This document shows, one piece after another, positions 54,061 through 61,790 of a DNA stretch of 64,000 nt. Under the pieces are notes generated by a model, which was not told the origin of the DNA, did not search any database, and saw nothing but the letters and a program-made list of their open reading frames with translations. Position numbers and translations under genes: made by a program. How positions within the stretch are numbered: the stretch's first letter is position 1; each line of letters begins with the position of its first letter. This stretch comes from Sphingomonadaceae bacterium (GTDB lineage Bacteria; Pseudomonadota; Alphaproteobacteria; Sphingomonadales; Sphingomonadaceae). The stretch lies in NCBI GenBank assembly GCA_024236195.1, contig JACKKZ010000003.1, forward strand, positions 1-64,000, read 5' to 3'.

Positions 54061-54154
54061 CGTCATCCCGGCCCTGAGCCGGGATCCCGCTGTTCTTCGA
54101 GGCACAGCGCTGCTCCGCCAGAAAGCGGGACCCCGGATCAAGTCCGGGGTGACG
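54061..54154 (+). repeat. 94-bp REP element, copy B
   Basis: This is the same two-palindrome unit as copy A, in direct orientation. Both outer palindromes are nearly identical (one difference, GGGGTGACG against GGGGCGACG), and the middle has diverged. It begins 25 bases after the GIY-YIG stop and lies at the 3' end of ccrM. Confidence 0.85.
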
Positions 54155-54190
54155 ATGAAATTTGGGTAGTGACCAAAGGGGCGCCGCCCC

Positions 54191-55315
54191 TCAATCCTCC
54201 GTAGCCAGCAGATACAGCTGCCTTGCCGCATCCACCTGCTTCATCTCGCCGCCATCCTCGAAGTGCCAGAAGGTCCAGCCATTGCAGCTCGGCGCGCCTT
54301 GCAGTTCCTTGCCCAGCCCGTGGATCGAACCCACCTGCTTGCCGCAGGCCAGTGAGCCGTCCGCCCGCACTGTCGCGTTCCAGCGGCGCTTCTTGTCGAA
54401 CACTTCGGTGCCCGGCTTGATATAGCCAGCTTCAACCAATGCGCCGAATGCGACCTTGGGGGCGCTCTTGCCGCTTTGCATGGTGGTGAGTGCGCTTTCG
54501 TCGAGCGGGAGTTCGCGTTCGATCCGCTTCAGCGCGGCATTCCGGTAAATGCCTTCGCGCTCGCAGCCGATCCATTCGCGGCCCAGACGCTTGGCCACCG
54601 CGCCGGTGGTGCCGGTGCCGAAGAACGGGTCGAGCACCACATCACCCTTCTCCGTGGTGGAGAGCAGCACGCGATAGAGCAGGCTTTCCGGCTTCTGTGT
54701 CGGGTGGACTTTGTGCCCGCCTTCCTTCAGCCGCTCGCCCCCGCCGCAGATCGGCAGCACCCAGTCGCTGCGCATTTGCAACTCGTCATTCAGCGTTTTC
54801 ATCGCGCGATAGTTGAACTGATATTTCGCCTTCTCGCCCTGGCTCGCCCAGATCAGCGTTTCATGCGCATTTGTGAAACGTGTGCCCTTGAAATTGGGCA
54901 TGGGGTTGCTCTTGCGCCAGACGATGTCGTTGAGGATCCAGAAGCCGAGGTCCTGCAGGATCGCGCCGACGCGGAAGATATTATGGTAGCTGCCAATCAC
55001 CCACAGCGCGCCGTCAGGCTTGAGCACGCGCTTTGCTTCGGTCAGCCAGGCACGCGTGAAATCATCATAGGTCTTGAAGCTGTCAAACCGGTCCCACTCG
55101 TCGGTCACGGCATCGACCTGGCTGCCATCGGGGCGGTTGAGGTCGCCCCCCAGCTGGAGGTTATAGGGCGGATCGGCAAAGACGAGGTCGATACAGGCAT
55201 CGGGCAGGCGGCGCATGGATTCCACGCAGTCGCCCGTGAGGATCTGCCCGATCGGCAGCTCCACCGCTTCGGCAAACTGCCGCGCGCGTTCCTTCGTGGT
55301 CTGAATGACCCCCAT
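54191..55315 (-). CDS. ccrM: CcrM-type DNA adenine methyltransferase (GANTC)
   Basis: The 374-residue enzyme methylates adenine in GANTC and times cell-cycle transcription in alphaproteobacteria. It has the beta-class order: target-side DPPYNLQ (48-54), then WVIGSYHNIFRVG, NDIVWRKSNPMPNFKGTRFTNAHET, and the SAM motif DPFFGTGTTG. The C-terminal extension (about 90 residues, GALVEAGYIKPGTEVFDKK, HGLGKELQGAPSCNGWTFWH) is specific for CcrM and needed for recognition. The upstream region has a cluster of GANTC sites and a CtrA-like box. Confidence 0.95.
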   Translation of the reverse strand: MGVIQTTKERARQFAEAVELPIGQILTGDCVESMRRLPDACIDLVFADPPYNLQLGGDLNRPDGSQVDAVTDEWDRFDSFKTYDDFTRAWLTEAKRVLKPDGALWVIGSYHNIFRVGAILQDLGFWILNDIVWRKSNPMPNFKGTRFTNAHETLIWASQGEKAKYQFNYRAMKTLNDELQMRSDWVLPICGGGERLKEGGHKVHPTQKPESLLYRVLLSTTEKGDVVLDPFFGTGTTGAVAKRLGREWIGCEREGIYRNAALKRIERELPLDESALTTMQSGKSAPKVAFGALVEAGYIKPGTEVFDKKRRWNATVRADGSLACGKQVGSIHGLGKELQGAPSCNGWTFWHFEDGGEMKQVDAARQLYLLATED

Positions 55316-55352
55316 CCTTAATCGCCCCCTATCTGAAAGTTATCCACAGGGT

Positions 55353-55505
55353 GAATCCTCGCGGAGTCCGCGTCAAGCCGTAAGTTTCGCAGGAGATGGT
55401 TAACGCGCCGCTAACCAAGAAAGAACAAAAGGAGTATCCCACAAGATATTGAGTCTGCTGGATTCTGCCAGACTCGATATGTCGGGTGTGTGGCCGGGAG
55501 GACTC
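55353..55505 (-). promoter_or_regulatory. Cluster of six GANTC sites upstream of ccrM, three in helical phase
   Basis: GANTC occurs at 55353, 55364, 55451, 55461, 55471 and 55501. The sites at 55451, 55461 and 55471 are exactly 10 bases apart and the one at 55501 is 30 further, so all four lie on one face of the helix. GAGTCTG (55451-55457) and CAGACTC (55469-55475) form a perfect inverted repeat around the middle site. Chance would give about one site per 250-300 bases. Confidence 0.75.
55400..55415 (-). promoter_or_regulatory. CtrA-like box upstream of ccrM
   Basis: TTAA (55400-55403), seven bases, then CTAAC (55411-55415), one mismatch from the CtrA consensus TTAA-N7-TTAAC. It lies about 85 bases upstream of the ccrM ATG. 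In Caulobacter, CtrA activates ccrM. Confidence 0.55.
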
Positions 55506-55557
55506 AAGGTGAATTTTCTTCGCCCTCGGTTGGGGTGAGAGAGGCCGGAGCCGGTTT

Positions 55558-55803
55558 TGTTCACGCAGAGACGCAGAGGAAGCAGGGAGACGCGGAGTGA
55601 TATGTTTCACGCCAAGTCGCCAAGACGCGAAGAAAAATTGCCTGCTGCAGCAGGCTCTCCGAGGGGCAGCCAAGCAGCCTGTTCAAAGGTCGGAAGGTAG
55701 GTTTTCGGCTAAAGCCGAGATGCAACCCTCTTGGCGCCTTGGCGGCTTGGCGCGAAACCAAACCCGGCGAAGCCGTAACCTTCTCCGCGTCTCTGCGTGA
55801 ACC
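55558..55803. repeat. Two nested inverted repeats of tandem short units
   Basis: The outer pair is TTCACGCAGAGACGCAGAGG (from 55560, with GAGACGCGGAG at 55588) against CTCCGCGTCTCTGCGTGAA (55783-55801). The inner pair is CACGCCAAGTCGCCAAGACG (55608-55627) against TTGGCGCCTTGGCGGCTTGG (55731-55750). The build is like the element at 17995: arms made of an 8-10 base tandem unit. The central 95 bases hold no gene. Confidence 0.75.
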
Positions 55804-55808
55804 AGAAA

Positions 55809-56450
55809 TCAGAGCAAGGTCAGCTGCGCCACCGGGGCGAAGCTCTTGCGGTGAAGCGGGGTCGGGCCATGGGTGCGCAGGGCCTCCATATGCTCTTTCG
55901 TGCCATAGCCCATATTGCGCTCCCACCCGTAATGTGGATGCGCCTGTGCGGCCTCTCGCATCAACCGGTCGCGCCATTCCTTCGCGATAATACTGGCGGC
56001 AGAGATCGCCGGTTCCAGCGCATCGCCGCCGACGATTGCGCGCGCTTCCCAGCACCAGCTTGCGTCGCGACCTGCGGGGGTGAGGTTGCCGTCGACCAGC
56101 ACTTCATGCGGAGCCTGCCCCAGCGCTTCGGCCAGCCGCCCGACAGCCAGCGTCATCGCGCGCATGGTCGCGCCGAAGATATTGAGCCGGTCGATCTCCT
56201 CCGGTTCGACAATCCCGACGCCCCAGGCACAGCTTTCCCGGATCAGCGGGTCCAGCAGCGCACGGCGTTTTGCAGAAAGCTTCTTGGAATCCGCCAATCC
56301 CATAGGTGGGTTATTGCCCAAGACGACCGCAGCCGCCACAACTGGCCCGGCAAGCGGACCGCGGCCAGCCTCGTCCACCCCGGCAATGATTGGGGCAACA
56401 AACGGGCGGGCACCAATTGCAGCTTTGGGAGTTGCAGCGAGTATGACCAT
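55809..56450 (-). CDS. rnhB: Ribonuclease HII
   Basis: RNase HII cuts at ribonucleotides in DNA duplexes. The 213-residue protein has IAGVDEAGRGPLAGPVVAAA with the catalytic Asp-Glu pair, LADSKKLS, LVDGN, and ISAASIIAKEWRD, ending in HRKSFAPV. The ATG at 56450 shares bases with the divergent start at 56443/56449. Confidence 0.95.
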   Translation of the reverse strand: MVILAATPKAAIGARPFVAPIIAGVDEAGRGPLAGPVVAAAVVLGNNPPMGLADSKKLSAKRRALLDPLIRESCAWGVGIVEPEEIDRLNIFGATMRAMTLAVGRLAEALGQAPHEVLVDGNLTPAGRDASWCWEARAIVGGDALEPAISAASIIAKEWRDRLMREAAQAHPHYGWERNMGYGTKEHMEALRTHGPTPLHRKSFAPVAQLTLL

Positions 56451-57615
56451 GTTCAAGCACACATCCTTCGCCCTCATCCTATCCCCGCTGGCGCTGGCCA
56501 CTGCAAGCTGCGGCCACGCCGCAAGTGGGGATAGCCCGCCAGCCCCGGCGGCGTCTGACGCGCCCTTCATCGTCACGGAAGAGACCAGCTATGACGAGCC
56601 TTGGGCGATGGCCGTCGAACCGGGCACTGGCAGGATCTTCGTGACGGAAAAGGGCGGGACCATCCGCAATTACCAGCCAGCAAGCGGGGTTGAGGGAACG
56701 GTCAGCGGCGCACCAAAGGTCGATTATGGCGGTCAGGGTGGATTGGGCGATATCGCCTTTGCCCCCGATTACGAGACCAGCCGCATGGTTTATCTCAGCT
56801 GGGCCGAGCCGGGCCAAGGCGATACGCGCGGCGCAGCAGTCGGTCGCGGCACACTCTCTTGCGGTGGCGAGAATGACGAAGTGTGCCGGATCGAGGGGCT
56901 GGAGGTAATCTGGCGCCAAACCCCGAAAGTCACTGGGCGCGGCCATTACTCGCACCGCATCACCTTTTCACCTGACGGACAATATCTGTTCATCGCATCG
57001 GGCGATCGGCAGAAGATGGACCCGGCGCAGGATATGTCTGGTAATCTGGGCAAGATCGTGCGGCTCAATCTTGATGGCACACCAGCAGCGGGCAATCCAC
57101 TTGCCGAACAAGGCGGGATCGCTGCCCAGTTCTGGAGCTGGGGCCACCGCAATATCCTTGGCCTTGCCTTCGATGGCGAAGGGCGGCTGTGGGATGTGGA
57201 GCACGGCCCGCGCGGCGGGGATGAACTCAACCTCGTCAAACCCGGCAGCAATTACGGCTGGCCTGTCGTGTCTGACGGCATCCACTATAATGGTGACCCA
57301 ATCCCCGATCATGCGACCCGCGCGGAATTCGCCGCGCCCGTGGTCGGCTGGACCCCGGTGATCGCGCCGGGTGACATGGCCTTCTACACAGGCGGCCTGT
57401 TCCCGGATTGGCAAGGTGACCTGCTCATCACCGGTCTCGGCAGCACCGCCCTGGTGCGAGTGGAGTTCGACGGGGAAAACGCGCACGAGGCTGCGCGTTA
57501 TGACATGGGTGCGCGTATCCGCGATGTTGCCGTGGGGATCGACGGGGAAATCTTCGTCATTGAAGATGGCGATGGCGGGCGCCTGCTCCGCCTCACCCCT
57601 CCGCCCGTGGAGTAG
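56443..57615 (+). CDS. PQQ-dependent sugar dehydrogenase (sorbosone dehydrogenase-like) lipoprotein
   Basis: The 390-residue protein has a lipoprotein signal with lipobox TASC. A six-blade beta-propeller follows: PWAMAVEPGTGRIFVTEKGG, GQGGLGDIAFAPDYETSRMVYLSWAE, GRGHYSHRITFSPDGQYLFIASGDR, AAQFWSWGHRNILGLAFDGEGRLWDVEHGPRGGDELN and YGWPVVSDG. The segments match the Asd/GDH-B family that binds PQQ and Ca2+. It would be a periplasmic sugar or aldose oxidase. ATGs at 56443 and 56449 both overlap the rnhB start codon region. Confidence 0.9.
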   Translation: MTMFKHTSFALILSPLALATASCGHAASGDSPPAPAASDAPFIVTEETSYDEPWAMAVEPGTGRIFVTEKGGTIRNYQPASGVEGTVSGAPKVDYGGQGGLGDIAFAPDYETSRMVYLSWAEPGQGDTRGAAVGRGTLSCGGENDEVCRIEGLEVIWRQTPKVTGRGHYSHRITFSPDGQYLFIASGDRQKMDPAQDMSGNLGKIVRLNLDGTPAAGNPLAEQGGIAAQFWSWGHRNILGLAFDGEGRLWDVEHGPRGGDELNLVKPGSNYGWPVVSDGIHYNGDPIPDHATRAEFAAPVVGWTPVIAPGDMAFYTGGLFPDWQGDLLITGLGSTALVRVEFDGENAHEAARYDMGARIRDVAVGIDGEIFVIEDGDGGRLLRLTPPPVE

Positions 57616-57659
57616 AAACCGCTCGACTTGCTGGCGCACCGCCCCTATCGGCGCGCGCC

Positions 57660-58193
57660 ATGGCGAGCATTGTGCCCCTTTCTGCTGTCGAACCTGCGCT
57701 GGTCGAGCAATTGCTGGACGAGGCCTTCGGGCCTGAGCGCCATGCGCGCACCGCCTATCGCATCCGCACCGGGATGGACTGGCTGGAAGGACTGAGCTTT
57801 GCTGCACTGGATGACGAGGATTACCTCGCCGGGACGATCCAGATGTGGCCGGTGGCGCTGCACGATCCGGAAGGCCGCGCACACCCGATGGTGATGGTCG
57901 GCCCGGTTGCGGTTATCCCGGCGCTGCAGAATGGCGGCTATGGCAAGGCGCTGATGGCGGCGTCACTCGGCGCAATCGACACCATGGCCCGGCAAGGCCA
58001 GCCTGCCCTGCCCCAGGTGATGATCGGGGACGAACCCTATTACGGCCGCTGGGGCTTTACCGCGCAGCCCACCGGCGGCTGGCGCTGCCCCGGCCCATGG
58101 GACCCGGCCCGCTTGCTCGTTCGCTGCGAGAACCCCGCTGTGCTGCCAGCGGAGGGAATGCTGGGACCGTGGACAGGCCCCTTGGCTGAATAG
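57660..58193 (+). CDS. GNAT family N-acetyltransferase
   Basis: The 177-residue protein has a YhbS-like GNAT pattern: LLDEAFGPERHARTAYRIR, LAGTIQMWPVAL, MVGPVAVIPALQNGGYGKALM (the acetyl-CoA loop, with Q-x-x-G-x-G as QNGGYG), and GDEPYYGRWGFTA. The substrate is unknown. It opens a same-strand run GNAT-DUF1285-Nudix-CCA enzyme. Confidence 0.88.
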   Translation: MASIVPLSAVEPALVEQLLDEAFGPERHARTAYRIRTGMDWLEGLSFAALDDEDYLAGTIQMWPVALHDPEGRAHPMVMVGPVAVIPALQNGGYGKALMAASLGAIDTMARQGQPALPQVMIGDEPYYGRWGFTAQPTGGWRCPGPWDPARLLVRCENPAVLPAEGMLGPWTGPLAE

Positions 58194-58219
58194 GTCGCTT
58201 CTGGCATCGGAGGATCACG

Positions 58220-58768
58220 ATGCCATACGAACCACCACCTGAAATTGCCGCCCTGACGCTCGCCGAACTGGCGGAGGCGGTTGCTGCGCGCAAATTGCCG
58301 CCGGTGGAGCAGTGGAGCCCGTCGGTTTCCGGCGACAGCCATATGCGCATCGCGGCCGACGGGCGCTGGTTCCATGACGGCGGGGAGATCAAACGCCCCG
58401 CCATGGTCCGCGCCTTTGCCAGCCTTTTGTCCCGTGACGACAATGGCCAGCACTGGCTCGTCACGCCGACGCAGAAGCTGACCATCGAGGTGGAGGACGC
58501 CGCCTTTATCGCCACCGACATGGTGGAGCGTGACGGTGCCCTCGCCTTCCGGCTCAACACGGATGAGATCGTGCTGGCCGGGCCGGAACATCCCCTGCGC
58601 GCAGCGGGCGACCCGGACATGCCGGCGATTTACCTCGCCGTGCGGCAAGGCTGCGAGGCGCGGCTCAACCGTTCGACGTGGCTGCAACTGGCAGAACACG
58701 CTTTGGCCCAAAGTGACGAATTGTCCGTCGCCAGTCAGGGTGCGACTTACACATTGGTGCCGCAATGA
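58220..58768 (+). CDS. DUF1285 domain-containing protein
   Basis: The 182-residue protein has the DUF1285 pattern: RIAADGRWFHDGGEIKRPAMVRAFASLLSRDD, LVTPTQKLTIEVEDAAFIATDM, and FRLNTDEIVLAGPEHPLRA. Function is unknown; a solved member was suggested to bind a small ligand (memory). Its end overlaps the Nudix ATG by four bases. Confidence 0.88.
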   Translation: MPYEPPPEIAALTLAELAEAVAARKLPPVEQWSPSVSGDSHMRIAADGRWFHDGGEIKRPAMVRAFASLLSRDDNGQHWLVTPTQKLTIEVEDAAFIATDMVERDGALAFRLNTDEIVLAGPEHPLRAAGDPDMPAIYLAVRQGCEARLNRSTWLQLAEHALAQSDELSVASQGATYTLVPQ

Positions 58769-59364
58769 GCGCGCTGCATTACCGGCTCGAAGAACTGTAC
58801 CGCGCCGCCCATGCGCGCGAGCTTCCCGATCCGATGGAAGACGCGATGGCCCCGCCGGAAAACCTCGCGCCTGCCGCGGTACTGATCGCCGTGACAGAGC
58901 GTGATGATCCGGGCGTGCTCGTTACCCATCGTCCGCACACCATGCGTAAGCATCCAGGGCAGGCGGCTTTTCCCGGCGGGCGGCTCGATCCCGGCGAAAC
59001 CCCCATCGAAGCGGCCTTGCGCGAAGCTAATGAGGAACTGGGCATCGACCCACGCCATGTGCGTGTGATTGGCGAAACCGATCCGTTCCGCACCCGCACC
59101 GGCTTTGATATCACCCCGGTTCTCGCCACGATCCCGGCGGACTTGCCACTTGTCCCCAACCCTGCCGAGGTCGCGGAGTGGTTCGAACCGCCCTTCCGCT
59201 ATATCCTCGATCCGGCCAACCAGCAGGAGCAGGAAGTGCATTGGGAAGGAGCCTTGCGCCGCTATACCGAGATCCATTGGCAGGGCCATCGTATCTGGGG
59301 TGTAACCGCCGCGATTATCGTCAACCTCACTCGCCGCCTTGCACTGGCTGGGCATGACGCATGA
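58765..59364 (+). CDS. Nudix hydrolase, CoA pyrophosphatase-like
   Basis: The 199-residue protein carries a full Nudix box, GGRLDPGETPIEAALREANEELGID (pattern Gx5Ex7REUxEExGU). It is preceded by VTHRPHTMRKHPGQAAFPGG, the UPF0035 segment of CoA pyrophosphatases such as NudL. It probably cleaves CoA or its oxidised forms. It is coupled to the genes on both sides by four-base overlaps. Confidence 0.92.
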   Translation: MSALHYRLEELYRAAHARELPDPMEDAMAPPENLAPAAVLIAVTERDDPGVLVTHRPHTMRKHPGQAAFPGGRLDPGETPIEAALREANEELGIDPRHVRVIGETDPFRTRTGFDITPVLATIPADLPLVPNPAEVAEWFEPPFRYILDPANQQEQEVHWEGALRRYTEIHWQGHRIWGVTAAIIVNLTRRLALAGHDA

Positions 59365-60536
59365 GTAGCTTACCCGCTAACGACTGGACCAGCCGCGCCG
59401 ACCTCGCGGGACTGGTCGCCGCTTTGGGCCTCGACAATATCCGCTGGGTCGGCGGCGCGGTGCGTGACACGCTGCTCGGCCATCCGGTCAAGGATATCGA
59501 CGCAGCCACCCCGCTGGAACCGGAGATGGTGATGGCTGGGCTCAAACACGCGCATATCCGCTGCGTACCAACCGGGATTGAGCATGGCACGATCACTGCC
59601 CTGACTGAGGGCGGACCAGTCGAAATCACGACTTTGCGCCATGACGTCAGCACCGATGGCCGCCGCGCGACCGTCAGCTTTGCCAGCGACTGGAAAGAGG
59701 ATGCGGCGCGGCGCGATTTCACCATCAATGCGCTCTACGTCCATCCTGAGACGCTGGAGATATCCGACTATTTCGGCGGGCTGGACGACCTTGCCGCGCG
59801 GCGCGTGCGCTTTATCGGCGATGCCCGCCAGCGCATCCGCGAGGATCATCTACGCATCCTGCGCTATTTCCGGTTCCAGGCGCGTTTCGGTGCGGAACTG
59901 GACGCAGAGGCGGAGGAAGCCTGTGCCGAACTTGCCTCCACGCTCAAGGGACTGAGCCGCGAGCGGGTGGCAATGGAATTGCTGGCGCTGCTGGGCCTGC
60001 CCGATCCGTGCGACACGGTTGAGCGGATGCGGACGTTGGGGGTGCTGCCGGTCGTTCTCCCTGAAACGGGCAAGCATGAGTTGGAGGCATTGCGCACCCT
60101 GATAGCTGCAGAGAAAGCTGCCGGGGTCGAACCGCAAGCCATCCGTCGGCTCGCTGCCTTGCTCCCCGCCCTGCCGGATACAGCCGCTGATGTCGCCGCC
60201 CGGCTGCGCCTGTCGAAAGCGCAGCGTGCACGACTGGTCTGCGCGGCAGAGCGGAAGCCGCAGGACTTCGCATCGCCGCGCGCGCTGGCTTATAATGAAG
60301 GGATGGATTGCGCGGTTGATCGCCAATTGCTCGCCGGGCGCGGTGTTGAAGCGCTGACCCAATGGGACATCCCGCAATTCCCGCTCAAAGGTGGCGAAAT
60401 TGTTGCGCGCGGCGTGACTGCCGGGCCGGAGGTTGCGCGGATTCTGCGCAGCATCGAGGCGGCATGGGTTGAAGAGGGCTTCCCGCCTCGGCAGCGCGTG
60501 GAAGAATTGCTCGACAGGGAATTGGAGGCGCGCTGA
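59361..60536 (+). CDS. CCA tRNA nucleotidyltransferase / poly(A) polymerase family
   Basis: The 391-residue class II nucleotidyltransferase has VGGAVRDTLLGHPVKDIDAAT (the GG-x5-R-D-x-D motif with metal-binding Asp pair in DID), GIEHGTIT, RRDFTINALYVHP and FGGLDDLAARRVRFIGDARQRIREDHLRILRYFRF. It would add or repair tRNA 3' CCA. tRNA-Phe at 8228 already encodes its CCA, so repair may be the main need. Confidence 0.93.
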   Translation: MSSLPANDWTSRADLAGLVAALGLDNIRWVGGAVRDTLLGHPVKDIDAATPLEPEMVMAGLKHAHIRCVPTGIEHGTITALTEGGPVEITTLRHDVSTDGRRATVSFASDWKEDAARRDFTINALYVHPETLEISDYFGGLDDLAARRVRFIGDARQRIREDHLRILRYFRFQARFGAELDAEAEEACAELASTLKGLSRERVAMELLALLGLPDPCDTVERMRTLGVLPVVLPETGKHELEALRTLIAAEKAAGVEPQAIRRLAALLPALPDTAADVAARLRLSKAQRARLVCAAERKPQDFASPRALAYNEGMDCAVDRQLLAGRGVEALTQWDIPQFPLKGGEIVARGVTAGPEVARILRSIEAAWVEEGFPPRQRVEELLDRELEAR

Positions 60537-60541
60537 CCTAA

Positions 60542-60697
60542 TGATCCTCCCCAAATTGCTCTAGCCATTTGGGGAGGTGGCGCAGCGCCGCAGGCGCTGT
60601 GACGGAGGGGTATGGCGCGCCACCACCCCTCCACCTCCAGCCTTGCAGGCTGGCGGTCCCCCTCCCCATTTGCACTTCGTGAAAATGGGGAGGATCA
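60542..60697. repeat. Compound palindromic element (CCTCCCC/GGGGAGG)
   Basis: TGATCCTCCCCAAATTG at 60542 pairs with the end AAAATGGGGAGGATCA (60682-60697). Both ends also form local hairpins (CCTCCCCAAAT/ATTTGGGGAGG; CCTCCCCATTT/AAAATGGGGAGG). A central GCAGCGCC/GGCGCTGT hairpin and a CCTTGCAGG palindrome fill the middle. It follows the CCA-enzyme gene directly. Confidence 0.75.
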
Positions 60698-60720
60698 GGT
60701 TGAGCTTTCTTGCGAGCTTG

Positions 60721-60840
60721 TAGCCCCTCATCCAGCTTTCGCTAGGCGCTGACGCGCCAAGCTCCAGCATCCTTCTCCCCAGGGGAGAAGGATAGGGAGG
60801 CTTGCCAACTCGTTGGCTAGCCGGACTTGGATGAGGGGCT
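60721..60840. repeat. Second compound palindromic element
   Basis: AGCCCCTCATCCAG (60722-60735) pairs with TTGGATGAGGGGCT (60827-60840). Inside are CCTTCTCCCC/GGGGAGAAGG (60771-60791), GGCGCTGACGCGCC and CCAACTCGTTGG hairpins. Between 60841 and 61190 I see no gene and only probable promoter sequence for the exported-protein gene. Confidence 0.75.
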
Positions 60841-61194
60841 GCCGCCTCTCCTCAAATGGCCCAAAACCACAACTCGTCCCGCCCAAACCTTCAGCCCGTC
60901 TTAATCTTTGAGAACCTAAACAGACCTACAGGTTGCAATTTCAGCCTTTAGCTGGAAAAGCCGCCCTACTTCGCAAATGCGAAGTTTTCGGGTCGATTTC
61001 CTTCCATGGCGGAGGAATGGGTTGCTGCGTCGGGTCAGGCCCTGATGGTCTTATGCCCCTTTCGCGCGTGGCAGCATTTTGCGTGGTCGCCTGTGTGCGG
61101 CCGTCCGCATCAATCCGTTTCCCATTTTCCTGGCTTCTGGCGCGTTTTCGCGCGTGGGGAAGCCGTAACATTGACGTGACTACGGAGAGTAATG

Positions 61195-61719
61195 ATGAAA
61201 CTTGCCAAGCTGGCTGCCGCCACAGCCCTTGCCCTCGCCGCAACCCCCGCTTTCGCCAACCCGCAGGTTGTCGCCGGTGCCACTGTCTACGGCCCTGAAG
61301 GTAATGAAGTGGGCACGATTGACGCCGTTTCGGGCGAAGTGGCCTCCGTCAACACCGGTTCGCATGTTGCACCGCTGCCGATGAACGCATTCGGCCAGGG
61401 TGAACAGGGCCCGACCATCACCGTCACCAAGGCTCAGCTTGACGAAATGATGGCCGCCATCGAAGCCGAAGCCGCCGCCAAGCTCGACGCAGCCCTCGTT
61501 GCGGGCGCTGCCGTGACCAGCGCTGACGGCCAGGCCGTTGGCACGATCGCTTCCGTCGATGGCGACGATGTGGTCATGGATGCCGAAGCAGGCCAGATTG
61601 CCCTCAAGCGCGAGCATTTCGTTGCCAGCGAAAACGGCCTGATGGCGCTGTTCACTGCCGAGCAGGTTGCCCAGGCCATTGCCGGCGCGCAGGCAGCCAG
61701 CGACGAAGCAGGCGCCTGA
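61195..61719 (+). CDS. Ala-rich exported protein with two PRC-barrel-like repeats
   Basis: The 174-residue protein (ATG 61195; 61192 is equally possible) has a signal peptide (MKLAKLAAATALALAATPAFA). Two similar beta units follow: VVAGATVYGPEGNEVGTIDAVSGEVASVN and LVAGAAVTSADGQAVGTIASVDGDDVVMD, separated by a helix (QLDEMMAAIEAEAAAKLDAA). The form G-x-x-V-x-x-x-x-G-x-x-V-G-T-I recalls PRC-barrel domains; function unknown. Codon use is strongly biased and the frame is clean. A terminator follows. Confidence 0.8.
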   Translation: MKLAKLAAATALALAATPAFANPQVVAGATVYGPEGNEVGTIDAVSGEVASVNTGSHVAPLPMNAFGQGEQGPTITVTKAQLDEMMAAIEAEAAAKLDAALVAGAAVTSADGQAVGTIASVDGDDVVMDAEAGQIALKREHFVASENGLMALFTAEQVAQAIAGAQAASDEAGA

Positions 61720-61745
61720 CGCCAGCCAGCCGCAAGGCTTTGAAT

Positions 61746-61780
61746 AAGGGGGTGGATCGCTTAGCGCTCCGCCCCCTTTT
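61746..61780 (+). terminator. Intrinsic terminator
   Basis: AAGGGGGTGGA pairs with TCCGCCCCCTT around a short loop that itself contains AGCGCT, followed by TTTTCC. It ends the exported-protein gene and lies 11 bases before the convergent parC stop, so it may serve both. Confidence 0.8.
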
Positions 61781-61790
61781 CCTTCTGCCC

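Noticed and set aside
54476..55321. 281-codon plus-strand open frame opposite ccrM
   Set aside because: Antisense to a conserved methyltransferase with all motifs present on the minus strand.
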